The notes under the pieces were generated by a model. That model was not told where the DNA came from and did not search any database. It saw only the letters and a program-made list of their open reading frames with translations. A stretch of DNA of 64,000 nt from Chloroflexota bacterium (GTDB lineage Bacteria > Chloroflexota > UBA6077 > FW602-bin22 > CADDYW01), in contig JAJPIK010000067.1 of the NCBI GenBank assembly GCA_021324795.1, positions 124,001-188,000 of the forward strand. Direction: 5' to 3'. Shown one piece after another: positions 55,399-64,000 of the stretch. How positions within the stretch are numbered: the stretch's first letter is position 1; the number at the start of each line of letters is the position of its first letter. Made by a program: the position numbers and the translations under genes.

Positions 55399-57843
55399 GT
55401 GACGACTGCCGCCCGGCCAAGCTTGCCCGCTTTCGTCTGGCGGGTGCGCAAGCTGATCTGGTGGCGGCGAGGCAGTAGCGAGATCACGGATCGGTCGTCA
55501 TTCGGAAGCACTCCATCCACGATTCGCCATCTCCGGCTTGGCGTTCTCGAAATACTTTCCCTTCTGATCGCGGCCGGTTTGGCCCCGCTCTTTTATTGGC
55601 GTCTTCTCACCACTAACCCAGAAGACGCTGCGACGCTGCCATCTGGCGATTTCACTGATCTTAACTATCCCTATCGCCGCTGGGTTGCCGAGCAGCTCGC
55701 TCGCGGCGTTGAGCCCTACTGGAATCAATTCGTTTCCGCCGGTCACTCGGCCGTGGGTGACATCCAGTTCCGCATCTTCTACCCACCGGAAAACTGGCTC
55801 GCTTCGCTCGGCGGGAGTAATTTTTCCGTCCGGCTGTTCGAAATTGGCGTCGTCGGGCACATTGCGTTCGCAGTGGTTGTCACCTACCTGCTCGCCCGGC
55901 GCCTCAGCCGAAGTCGGGTCGGCGGCCTCGTCAGCGCCGTCGTTTTCGGCTTCGGCGGCTATCTCAGCGGTTTTCCGGTTCAGCAAACCAACGTTCTCGA
56001 AGCGAGCGTCTGGTTACCATTCGCGCTCTTGTGCGTTGAACTCGGGACTGATTACGGATCGCCCGCCGGCTTCGCGGCGGGTGCAGGGGCACTCGGGTTG
56101 TCCGCGCTAGCTGGACATCCTCAAACTTTCCTATACGCTCTGATCACGACGATATGCTACGCTCTTTACAAGAGTTGGTGTCATGGCCGCATTCGCCTGA
56201 CGCCGCTGCTTGGCACCATTCTCATCGGCCTTGGGAGCGTCGCGCTCGCGGCGATTGCCCTGCTTCCAGCGTACCTTCACCTCGCCCTGACCGACCGGGC
56301 GACCGCGGCTTACGACTTTACCAAGGGCGGTTTCGCCCTGCACGAGATCGTCGGTATATTGTTTCCCTCCTCGATCGGCGGCGCTCCTTTGTACAACGGC
56401 ATCTTTACCTGGTTTCTTGTCGCGATCGCCCTGGTCAGTCCGTTCCGGCGCTCGAACAAGGTTTTCTGGTGCGTGTTGGCTGTTATGGCGCTCCTTCTTT
56501 CGTTCGGGGCGAACACGTTTCTGCAGCCGGTCTTTTACTTGGTGACAGATAGCTACAAGCTCCACGACCACGAACGCGCCGTTTTCTTATTCGATTTCGG
56601 GGTCGCAATCCTCGCCGGTTACGGAGCCGCTCAGCTCGCGGCGTCGGCCGACGTATCACTCGCCTGGCTACACCGGGCGCTACGCTGGCCAACCGCTGCC
56701 ATCGTCGCGTTCTTCGTTCTTTTCGTGGTCGACTTCGCCAGCACCACCGGTGCTCAGGGTACCCTGCTCGCCTTCGCCGATCCAATGGTATTTCTGACGC
56801 TCGTCTTCAGTCTCAGCGTCGCGATTCTCTGGCTGCGCGAGCGTGGTCTGATCTCACCGGCAATGACCGGCCTGCTGGTGATCGGCCTCGTCACTCTCGA
56901 TATCTTTTCTGTCGACTGGCAAGCTAACCTTCGCCCCGGACCGCCGGATCAGTTGCTGGCGCCAACCCCGATCGTTGATTACCTCGAGCAATATCCGACC
57001 GGCTTATTCCGCATTGCGAGCGAAGGGCTTCTCCCCGGCGACGGTAATGCTGGAGCGCTTTGGCGCTTGGAAGACGTGGTCGGTAACAGTCCACTCGAAA
57101 CCAAGAGCTACAGCGATTTCACCAAGCTCGTTCCAGAATGGACGCGCTGGCAGGTCTTGAACGTCCGCTTCGTCGTGACCAAGCGTAAGCTCGACGATCC
57201 GCGGCTTCAACTCGTCCGAAATGATGGCGACGTCAACCTCTATGAGATCGATCAGAAGGATCGTCTTCCCCGGGCCTACGTTGTTGATCAATTTGTCGCC
57301 GCTCCTAGCCATCAGATCGCCTTGCAGGCCGTCCAGAGCGTCAATTTGCACACCACCGCGATCGTGGAAGGCACCCTTCCGGACTGGCTCATCGCCAGCC
57401 AACCCATGACCACCACGATCAACTCGTCTATCCACCTCGTCCAATTCTCTGATTATCAGGCCAACACCGTCACGGTGAAAGCCGATCTTGCGCAATCCGG
57501 CTTACTCGTGCTCAGCAACGTGGACTACCCCGGTTGGCACGCTAGCGTCGACGGTACGTCGACTCCTATCTTCGAAGTAAACGGCATCGTTCAAGGAGTA
57601 GCCTTGAAGGCCGGCCTCCATACCGTTCAGTTCACTTTCAATCCGCCAGGCCTGATCGAAGGACAAGCTATCACCAACCTCGCGCGAACTCTCCTCCTGG
57701 GTATCGCCGGTCTTGAAATCCTCGCTCGAATCGTGCTCGGCTTGGAAAAGTTTCGACGGCTCGGTCGCCACCGGCCAAGCTACCACCATCAGCCGAACGA
57801 ATCCACTGAGCTCAGTAACCTTACAATCGATCCCTTTCCTTGA
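55399..57843 (+). CDS. YfhO-family polytopic membrane protein
   Basis: GDFTDLNYPYRRWVAEQLARGVEPYWNQFVSAGHSAVGDIQFRIFYPPENWLASLGG; C-terminal LVLSNVDYPGWHASVDGTSTPIFEVNGIVQGVALKAGLHTVQFTFNP. Confidence 0.85.
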   Translation: MTTAARPSLPAFVWRVRKLIWWRRGSSEITDRSSFGSTPSTIRHLRLGVLEILSLLIAAGLAPLFYWRLLTTNPEDAATLPSGDFTDLNYPYRRWVAEQLARGVEPYWNQFVSAGHSAVGDIQFRIFYPPENWLASLGGSNFSVRLFEIGVVGHIAFAVVVTYLLARRLSRSRVGGLVSAVVFGFGGYLSGFPVQQTNVLEASVWLPFALLCVELGTDYGSPAGFAAGAGALGLSALAGHPQTFLYALITTICYALYKSWCHGRIRLTPLLGTILIGLGSVALAAIALLPAYLHLALTDRATAAYDFTKGGFALHEIVGILFPSSIGGAPLYNGIFTWFLVAIALVSPFRRSNKVFWCVLAVMALLLSFGANTFLQPVFYLVTDSYKLHDHERAVFLFDFGVAILAGYGAAQLAASADVSLAWLHRALRWPTAAIVAFFVLFVVDFASTTGAQGTLLAFADPMVFLTLVFSLSVAILWLRERGLISPAMTGLLVIGLVTLDIFSVDWQANLRPGPPDQLLAPTPIVDYLEQYPTGLFRIASEGLLPGDGNAGALWRLEDVVGNSPLETKSYSDFTKLVPEWTRWQVLNVRFVVTKRKLDDPRLQLVRNDGDVNLYEIDQKDRLPRAYVVDQFVAAPSHQIALQAVQSVNLHTTAIVEGTLPDWLIASQPMTTTINSSIHLVQFSDYQANTVTVKADLAQSGLLVLSNVDYPGWHASVDGTSTPIFEVNGIVQGVALKAGLHTVQFTFNPPGLIEGQAITNLARTLLLGIAGLEILARIVLGLEKFRRLGRHRPSYHHQPNESTELSNLTIDPFP

Positions 57844-57860
57844 TTAACGCTTTTCGCGCA

Positions 57861-57889
57861 TTGCCTTGCCTAGTCGTCCGTGATAGAAT
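57861..57889 (+). promoter_or_regulatory. pdxS promoter
   Basis: TTGCCT-N17-TAGAAT. Confidence 0.55.
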
Positions 57890-58038
57890 TAAGAGGTAGG
57901 ATTTTACCCGGTGTTCATTCTGGCAGGGGTTAATGTACATGTGGATCCCGCCGGAGCGAGGGCCAAGACCGAAATGGCCTTTCTCATCGGGACAAGCTGG
58001 ACAAAAGATCTGTAGAGAAAAGTTGGGGAGGACCACTC

Positions 58039-58920
58039 GTGGATAAGGGAACCTGGACGGTCAAGAAAGGCCTTGCCGAGATGTTGAAGGGTGGGGTCAT
58101 CATGGACGTCGTCACGCCCGAACAGGCGCGTATTGCCGAGGAAGCAGGCGCCTGCGCGGTTATGGCCCTGGAACGGGTTCCCGCCGACATCCGGGCCGCC
58201 GGTGGCGTCGCGCGCATGAGCGATCCCAAGCTGATTCGAGCAATCTGCGAAGCGGTCACGATTCCGGTGATGGCCAAATGCCGCATCGGACATTTCGTTG
58301 AAGCTCAGGTTCTCGAAGCATTGAAGGTCGACTACATCGACGAGTCGGAGGTCCTTACCCCGGCCGATGAGACCCATCACATCAATAAGCACGAGTTCAA
58401 GGTGCCGTTTGTCTGCGGTGCACGGGATCTTGGAGAGGCGTTGCGGCGAATTGGTGAAGGCGCGGCCATGATCCGGACCAAAGGCGAAGCCGGCTCCGGC
58501 AATATTGTCGAGGCAGTCCGCCACATGCGTGCAGTCATGAGCGAAATTCGCAAACTGCAGAATATGCCGGAAGACGAGCTCATGGCCGAAGCCAAGAATC
58601 TTGGTGCACCCTACGAGCTGGTCGTCGAAGTCGCGCGAACTGGCAAGCTCCCGGTCGTTAATTTTGCTGCGGGTGGTGTCGCGACCCCGGCTGACGCGGC
58701 CCTGATGATGCAACTTGGCGCTGATGGCATTTTTGTTGGCTCGGGGATTTTCAAGTCGTCGGATCCGGCGGCACGAGCGAGAGCCATTGTCCAAGCAACG
58801 ACTCACTACAAGAATCCGGAAATCATCGCCGAGGTTTCGGCAGGTATCGGGGAAGCGATGCGTGGGCTAGAAATCTCCTCGATTCCCAAGGCGGAGCTTT
58901 TGGCGACGCGAGGCTGGTAG
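58039..58920 (+). CDS. pdxS: Pyridoxal 5'-phosphate synthase lyase subunit
   Basis: [60 protein letters not shown]. Confidence 0.98.
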   Translation: MDKGTWTVKKGLAEMLKGGVIMDVVTPEQARIAEEAGACAVMALERVPADIRAAGGVARMSDPKLIRAICEAVTIPVMAKCRIGHFVEAQVLEALKVDYIDESEVLTPADETHHINKHEFKVPFVCGARDLGEALRRIGEGAAMIRTKGEAGSGNIVEAVRHMRAVMSEIRKLQNMPEDELMAEAKNLGAPYELVVEVARTGKLPVVNFAAGGVATPADAALMMQLGADGIFVGSGIFKSSDPAARARAIVQATTHYKNPEIIAEVSAGIGEAMRGLEISSIPKAELLATRGW

Positions 58921-58925
58921 CCGCA

Positions 58926-59540
58926 GTGACAATTGGCGTTCTGGCACTCCAGGGAGACTTCCGCGAGCATCTGGAGATGCTCCGGAAAATTGACGTAGAC
59001 GCTTGCGAAGTGCGCTTAGCCGGGGATCTCGAGCGGGTCGACGGCTTGATCATTCCCGGTGGTGAGAGCACGACAATCGGCAAGCTTCTCAGACAATTCG
59101 ATTTACTCGAGTCAATGCGCCAGCGAATTCGCGCGGGTATGCCAGTCTATGGCACCTGTGCCGGCGCGATCGTCCTTTCAGCCGAGGTTCTCGATCGCGG
59201 GGTTGACCAACCCACTCTCGGTGTCATGGCGACGACCGTGCGGCGTAATGCGTTCGGGCGGCAGGTCGACAGCTTTGAAGCTGATCTTGCAATCCCCGTC
59301 CTTGGTCCTGAGCCGTTCCACGCCGTCTTTATTCGAGCACCGATTATCGAGCGGGTTGGGCCTGACGTCGAGGTGCTCGCCGCGTTGCCGGACGGAACGA
59401 TAGTCGCGGTCCAGCAGGGGAATATGCTCGCCACGTCCTTCCATCCCGAGTTGACCGAAGATGGCCGATTCCACCGCTATTTCGCCAGTTTGGTCGACCG
59501 GAGTCTCGCGGCTACCCCCCTAGCTCGTGAGAGTCGATGA
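58926..59540 (+). CDS. pdxT: Pyridoxal 5'-phosphate synthase glutaminase subunit
   Basis: IGVLALQGDFREHLEMLRKI; LIIPGGESTTIGKLL; YGTCAGAIVL; TSFHPELTEDGRFHRYF. Confidence 0.98.
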   Translation: MTIGVLALQGDFREHLEMLRKIDVDACEVRLAGDLERVDGLIIPGGESTTIGKLLRQFDLLESMRQRIRAGMPVYGTCAGAIVLSAEVLDRGVDQPTLGVMATTVRRNAFGRQVDSFEADLAIPVLGPEPFHAVFIRAPIIERVGPDVEVLAALPDGTIVAVQQGNMLATSFHPELTEDGRFHRYFASLVDRSLAATPLARESR

Positions 59541-60487
59541 TTCGGGCGCTTCGGCCCACCGATATCCTTGCCTACGTCGACTTCTGCCGTCAGGTTGCTG
59601 GCCCCCTTGCAGACGGCAAGAATGAGCGCTTGCCACCAATTTCTGCCCTTCGGAGCTTTTGGGGTCACTCCTTAGCCATCGAACCAGGACGAGAAAGCTG
59701 GGTTCAAATTGAGCACGGCCGGATTTCAGGGCTGGTAACGACCAAGCATCGGGAAGGGGTGGACGTCTGGCAGATCGATCAGCTTTTGATCTTGCCATCG
59801 GCCGATGCCGGTCGAACGTGCATGAGACTGCTCGAACATTTATTGGCCGCGGCAGCGGACGAGGGTATTCAAAAAGTATTCTTGCGGCTCACAACGGCTG
59901 ATCCGGCGCTTGAATGGGCAAGCCGGGTGGGCTTTTTCCAATACTGCACTGAATATGTTTACTATCTCGACGAAGTGCCGACGTTCGCGCACCCGGCGGT
60001 GGACTCACATCTGCGCCAGCGACGAGCGTCGGACCATCAAGCCTTATTTCAACTCTATTGCGCTGCGGTTCCGTTCCGCGTTCGTCAAGCCGAGGGTATG
60101 ACCTTGCACGAGTGGAGGTGGACTGATGGTTGGCAAGTCCGTCACTTGGGATTTCCGCTTCCCTTTCGCACATCCCGACGCCAGGACTACGTCGTCGAAA
60201 CCATGCCCCGTCTCAATGGCTGGCTTCAGGTCAACCATCAGGCGCGGCGTCTCAGCATCATGGCAAACCCCAACGAGGCGCCTGACGTGACCGGTTTGCT
60301 CCGTTTCGGCCTGGCCCGGCTTGGGCCAGGCCGAAACGCCGACTGTGTTGCCCGAGACTATCAACCGGAGGTGATCTCTACCTTGGAAGAGCATCATTTC
60401 CGCCAGATCGGGCACTTTGCCTTGCTGGCGCGGGCCCTAGCCGCGCGCATTCCCGAAGTAAAACTGGTACCAATTCGAGCATCATAA
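59537..60487 (+). CDS. GNAT-family N-acetyltransferase
   Basis: WQIDQLLILPSADAGRTCMRLLEHLLAAAADEGIQKVFLRLTTADPALEWASRVGFFQYCTEYVYYL; ATGA overlap with pdxT. Confidence 0.78.
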   Translation: MIRALRPTDILAYVDFCRQVAGPLADGKNERLPPISALRSFWGHSLAIEPGRESWVQIEHGRISGLVTTKHREGVDVWQIDQLLILPSADAGRTCMRLLEHLLAAAADEGIQKVFLRLTTADPALEWASRVGFFQYCTEYVYYLDEVPTFAHPAVDSHLRQRRASDHQALFQLYCAAVPFRVRQAEGMTLHEWRWTDGWQVRHLGFPLPFRTSRRQDYVVETMPRLNGWLQVNHQARRLSIMANPNEAPDVTGLLRFGLARLGPGRNADCVARDYQPEVISTLEEHHFRQIGHFALLARALAARIPEVKLVPIRAS

Positions 60488-60489
60488 AA

Positions 60490-62181
60490 ATGACATACCG
60501 CTCATATCCGCGTCGCTCCCGGTGGGATGATTCCCGACGCGGCGTATTACCTTTCGGACAAAGATCGGCAATCCAAATGGACAATCGTGTCCCCCTGCCG
60601 GCCCTGCCACCGCTTGCACCGGCAACGGACACTCAGCGACAGATCACTGACAACATTGACGCCCTTCTGGATACCCTACCCCTCCGGATCGCCGACCCAA
60701 TCCGGACGATGGAAGACCGTGATAATTTACTCGAGGTCGTCCTCGATCTCGGTCGCCTCCCAGAGGTCCGCTTCCCGGGGCGAGAGGTCGTCGTGACGAC
60801 CGAAGAAGTGTCCGTAGCCGATCTCGATTACGTTGTCTCGCGCATCGGCGAGTTTGGCGAAGACAACCGCGCCGGTATCGAACGGACCCTCCATCGCATC
60901 TCCTGCATGCGCAATCGAAAAGGACGGATCGTTGGCCTAACCTGTCGAATTGGTCGGGCGGTCTACGGCACGATCGCGATCATCCGTGACATCATCGAGT
61001 CCGGACGTAGCACGCTCTTACTGGGACGACCGGGGGTTGGCAAGACAACGATGCTGCGTGAGGTTGCTCGGGTTCTCGCCGATGACTTCAAGAAGCGTGT
61101 CGTCATTGTTGACACGTCCAATGAGATTGCCGGCGACGGTGACATTCCTCACCCGGGAATCGGTCATGCCCGTCGCATGCAGGTGCCTCGGCCAAACTTG
61201 CAGCACGCGGTGATGATCGAGGCGGTTGAAAATCACATGCCCGAGGTTATCATCATCGATGAGATTGGGACCGAGCTCGAAGCCCTAGCAGCGCGAACAA
61301 TCGCCGAGCGGGGTGTTCAGCTTGTTGGCACCGCACACGGAACGAGCTTGGAAAATCTCATGCTCAATCCGACCTTATCCGATCTGATTGGTGGCATCCA
61401 AAGCGTAACCCTTTCCGATGAGGAGGCGCGTCGACGCGGCACCCAAAAGTCGATCTTGGAGCGTAAAGCGCCGCCGACCTTTGACGTCGTCGTCGAAATT
61501 CAATCCTGGGATCGCGTCGCGGTTCATTTGGATGTCGCGATCACCGTCGACGCGATTCTGCGCGGTCATCCGCTGCCCGCGCAGCTTCGTGCCCTGCAGC
61601 CGTCCGGAGAGATCAAGGTCGAGCAGGCAAGACCGGTGTCGCTGGAGGCGCCTGCTCCGACTACTCGCACCGAGCCGACTCCGAGAATGGTCAGCCGACG
61701 AGAGACATCCAACAAGCCGCTCCGGATTTATGCCTACGGGATCAGTCACAGTCGTCTCGACCAAGCGGCACAGGCCCTCCAGCTTCCGGTCGAGGTGGTG
61801 AAGGATCTACAGCAGGCTGATGCGGTTCTCACGCTCAAGAATTACTATCGCAAGCGAGGCACGGCGATTCAGGAGGCCGAGCAAACCGGAGTTCCGGTGT
61901 ACGTTCTCAAGAGCAACACCTTGGTCCAGGTCCAGCAAGGTTTGGCGAGCTTGTTCGACCTGGATGTGCCACCAGATCCGGTCGCGGAAGCGCTCGCCGA
62001 GACCCAGGATGCGATCAATCACGTCCTTTCTGCCGAACAGCCGGTCGAGCTCTCACCACAGAACGCGTATATCCGACGCTTGCAACACGAGATGGCGGAG
62101 AAGTACAATCTCGCTTCACGTAGCGAAGGGCGAGAGCCTCATCGGCGAGTCCGTATTTTTAACGCATCGCGTATGGAATAG
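60490..62181 (+). CDS. AAA ATPase with C-terminal R3H domain (Ycf45/SpoIIIAA-like)
   Basis: STLLLGRPGVGKTTMLREVARVLADDFKKRVVIVDTSNEIAGDGDIPHPGIGHARRM; R3H-like tail RRLQHEMAEKYNLASRSEGREPHRRVRIF; start may be internal. Confidence 0.92.
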   Translation: MTYRSYPRRSRWDDSRRGVLPFGQRSAIQMDNRVPLPALPPLAPATDTQRQITDNIDALLDTLPLRIADPIRTMEDRDNLLEVVLDLGRLPEVRFPGREVVVTTEEVSVADLDYVVSRIGEFGEDNRAGIERTLHRISCMRNRKGRIVGLTCRIGRAVYGTIAIIRDIIESGRSTLLLGRPGVGKTTMLREVARVLADDFKKRVVIVDTSNEIAGDGDIPHPGIGHARRMQVPRPNLQHAVMIEAVENHMPEVIIIDEIGTELEALAARTIAERGVQLVGTAHGTSLENLMLNPTLSDLIGGIQSVTLSDEEARRRGTQKSILERKAPPTFDVVVEIQSWDRVAVHLDVAITVDAILRGHPLPAQLRALQPSGEIKVEQARPVSLEAPAPTTRTEPTPRMVSRRETSNKPLRIYAYGISHSRLDQAAQALQLPVEVVKDLQQADAVLTLKNYYRKRGTAIQEAEQTGVPVYVLKSNTLVQVQQGLASLFDLDVPPDPVAEALAETQDAINHVLSAEQPVELSPQNAYIRRLQHEMAEKYNLASRSEGREPHRRVRIFNASRME

Positions 62182-62185
62182 GCGG

Positions 62186-62809
62186 GTGTTCATCAGCTTT
62201 GAAGGTCCAGAGGGAAGCGGCAAGACGACTCAGGCGCGCCGTCTTGCCGAGACTCTCACTACCGAAGGTCACGAGGTCATTCTGGTCTACGAGCCCGGTG
62301 GTACGTCGATTGGTAAGGCGATTCGTGGCTTGCTCCTTTCGCCAGAAGAAGCACCCAACGAGCGAACGGAAGCGCTGCTCTTCGCGGCGGCTCGCGCTCA
62401 ACTGGTTGAAGAGGTCATTCGCCCGTCCCTTTCGCGCGGTGCCATCGTTATCAGCGACCGCTTCAGCGATTCGACCATTGCTTACCAAGTCGGGGGGCGC
62501 GGGTTACCGCGCGAGATGGTCGAACGACTCACCGCATTCGCGACCGCTGGCATAAAGCCCGATCTGACCTTCTTACTCGACGTCGAGACCACCACTGGCT
62601 TCGCCCGAAAACGGCAGACCACGCCGGACCGAATGGAGCGTGCCGATCTCGATTTTCACGAGCGGGTGCGCAATGCCTATCTGCAATTGGCGAAGAGCGA
62701 GCCGGAGCGAATTGTCCGTTTAGATGCGACTCGGCCAGCGCCGGAATTAGCCCAGCAAATTCTCGAACTGGTCCGCGCCAAACTCTCAAGGGAACCGGCT
62801 GGGACATGA
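62186..62809 (+). CDS. tmk: Thymidylate kinase
   Basis: VFISFEGPEGSGKTTQARRLAETL; SDRFSDSTIAYQVGGRGL; start GTG 62186, longer ORF-track N-terminus is spurious. Confidence 0.95.
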   Translation: MFISFEGPEGSGKTTQARRLAETLTTEGHEVILVYEPGGTSIGKAIRGLLLSPEEAPNERTEALLFAAARAQLVEEVIRPSLSRGAIVISDRFSDSTIAYQVGGRGLPREMVERLTAFATAGIKPDLTFLLDVETTTGFARKRQTTPDRMERADLDFHERVRNAYLQLAKSEPERIVRLDATRPAPELAQQILELVRAKLSREPAGT

Positions 62810-62824
62810 GGGGGATTTGAGGCG

Positions 62825-63154
62825 ATGAGGCTGATCTTTGCAATCGTCCACAGTGACGACGCGCCTGGCTTAATCGATGCGCTTACTCGCCGCGGCTACC
62901 GGGCGACCCGAATCAACACTGCAGGGGGATTTCTCAAAGAGAGCAACGCAACGATTCTCCTGGGCGTTCCCGACGACAGCGTCGACGAGATCCTTACCCT
63001 CATTCGATCGAACTGTCAGACGCGCACCCAATTCGTGAACCCCTTACCACCGGTGATGGAGCCGGGTGAGTTTTACATGCCCTATCCGGTTGAAGTGCAG
63101 ATTGGTGGTGCGACGGTGTTCATTCTCGAGGTGGACCAAGTTTACCCGCTCTAA
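62825..63154 (+). CDS. Cyclic-di-AMP receptor-like (PII-like, DarA/PstA) protein
   Basis: MRLIFAIVHSDDAPGLIDALTRRGYRATRINTAGGFLKESNATILLGVPDD...FYMPYPVEVQIGGATVFILEVDQ; directly after tmk. Confidence 0.88.
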   Translation: MRLIFAIVHSDDAPGLIDALTRRGYRATRINTAGGFLKESNATILLGVPDDSVDEILTLIRSNCQTRTQFVNPLPPVMEPGEFYMPYPVEVQIGGATVFILEVDQVYPL

Positions 63155-63259
63155 ACTCCTCCGGATTATTTACCACGGGTCGGCGAGAGGAGCTTTAGCA
63201 CGGGGCCTTACGCCCCGCTTGGTGGGCAAAGTAGGGATTTCTCCACATTTGCTATGCAA

Positions 63260-63300
63260 AGAAGCCACGAACCTTTTTCGCCCGTGGCTTCTTTCTGTTT
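63260..63300. terminator. Intrinsic terminator between convergent genes
   Basis: agaagccacg-13 nt-cgtggcttct followed by ttctgttt. Confidence 0.8.
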
Positions 63301-63345
63301 CTATCGCGCGGTCGCGGACGTATTGAGACATTGGGCTGAGCACGA

Positions 63346-64000
63346 TTAGCTCTGCCGTAGTTGTCTCAGTTCCTCGAACAGCGCTCGCTCGCGGTGGGTC
63401 AGCCTGGTTGGCAAGATGACCTTCATCTTGGCAAACAGGTCGCCATATCCGGTGCCGTTGGCGCGAGGCATTCCTTGACCGGCCAGGCGGAAGGTCATGC
63501 CGTTCTGCGTTTCCGGCGGAATTCGCAGCGCGACACGTCCTTTCAGTGTTGGCACTTGAACTTCGCCGCCGAGAACGGCCGTCGTGAGAGGCAACGCGAC
63601 CTCGGTATAAAGGTCGTCCTCTTTACGCTCAAACGTGCCGTGGGGGCGGACCGTTACCAGTAAGTACATGTCGCCGGGGGGTCCCCCGGCGACGCCACGC
63701 CGGCCCTCGCCAGCGAGACGGATGCGCGCTCCTGTGCGCACCCCCGCGGGAATACGCACTTCCAATCGTCGCGTTGATCCATCGCCATTGGGAATTTCGA
63801 GGACGCGCGTCGTTCCGAAGTAAGCTTCTTCCAGACTTACTTCGATGGGCTGTTCGACGTCCTCACCGGCGCGAGGCCGCGGTCGAAACCCGGTCCGGCC
63901 GGACCGGCTACCAACACCCCCGAATCCCCCCCCGAGTCCCCCGAAGAGATCATTCAAGATATCGGAAAAATCAGTCGCATTGCCATAGTTAAACTCGACG
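63346..64000 (-). CDS. DnaJ C-terminal domain protein, N-terminus beyond window
   Basis: VEVSLEEAYFGTTRVLEI-type C-terminal domain: PIEVSLEEAYFGTTRVLEIPNGDGSTRRLEVRIPAGVRTGARIRLAGEG; GDLFAKMKVILPTRLTHRERALFEEL; frame open to base 64000. Confidence 0.92.
   Translation of the reverse strand, partial: VEFNYGNATDFSDILNDLFGGLGGGFGGVGSRSGRTGFRPRPRAGEDVEQPIEVSLEEAYFGTTRVLEIPNGDGSTRRLEVRIPAGVRTGARIRLAGEGRRGVAGGPPGDMYLLVTVRPHGTFERKEDDLYTEVALPLTTAVLGGEVQVPTLKGRVALRIPPETQNGMTFRLAGQGMPRANGTGYGDLFAKMKVILPTRLTHRERALFEELRQLRQS

Noticed and set aside
57904-58806. 300-aa minus-strand ORF
   Set aside because: Antisense to the unambiguous pdxS coding sequence; no recognisable domain
61820-62185. N-terminal extension of the tmk ORF
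   Set aside because: Overlaps the R3H/AAA gene; kinase motif begins right after GTG 62186
1-64000. CRISPR arrays, tRNAs, rRNAs, transposases, prophage
   Set aside because: No repeat-spacer pattern, tRNA-like cloverleaf (other than tmRNA) or phage/transposase genes noticed on either strand

Overview
This is a gene-dense bacterial chromosomal window. Gene content and family resemblance suggest a Chloroflexota/Thermomicrobia-like organism (inference). I found no prophage, CRISPR array, rRNA or tRNA. Recognisable blocks: a rel (p)ppGpp synthetase/hydrolase; a minus-strand operon PfkB kinase-ahcY-metK-rmd-like-gmd-like-phosphohexomutase-PGI/PMI headed by a clear SAM-I riboswitch with its own terminator (19741-19924); apt; leuS; rsmG; a redox cassette (GMC oxidoreductase, gluconate-2-DH-subunit-3-like protein, two paralogous small membrane proteins); smpB-ssrA (tmRNA tag ANNQELALAA); an acyl-CoA dehydrogenase; thrC; UPF0182; an AMP-ligase/ACP/PlsC fusion; mutY; a surface-glycan locus (GT39, GT4, GT2, YfhO) next to a tyrosine recombinase; pdxS-pdxT-GNAT; an R3H/AAA protein; tmk and a c-di-AMP receptor-like gene; and a partial DnaJ. 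The ORF track misses three tiny CDSs (762-908, 6454-6537, 35263-35364). The least explained signals are: (1) a perfect consensus promoter followed by a ~110-nt leader and an intrinsic terminator just before a SWIM-domain gene; (2) a second GC-rich structured leader between the SAM-I terminator and the PfkB gene; (3) a terminator-like hairpin almost at the leuS transcription start; (4) the GMC cassette, whose twin membrane proteins carry repeated H-x-(R/K)-G motifs and may be an unrecognised electron-transfer partner. No searches or folding programs were run. All calls come from reading the sequence and the supplied translations.
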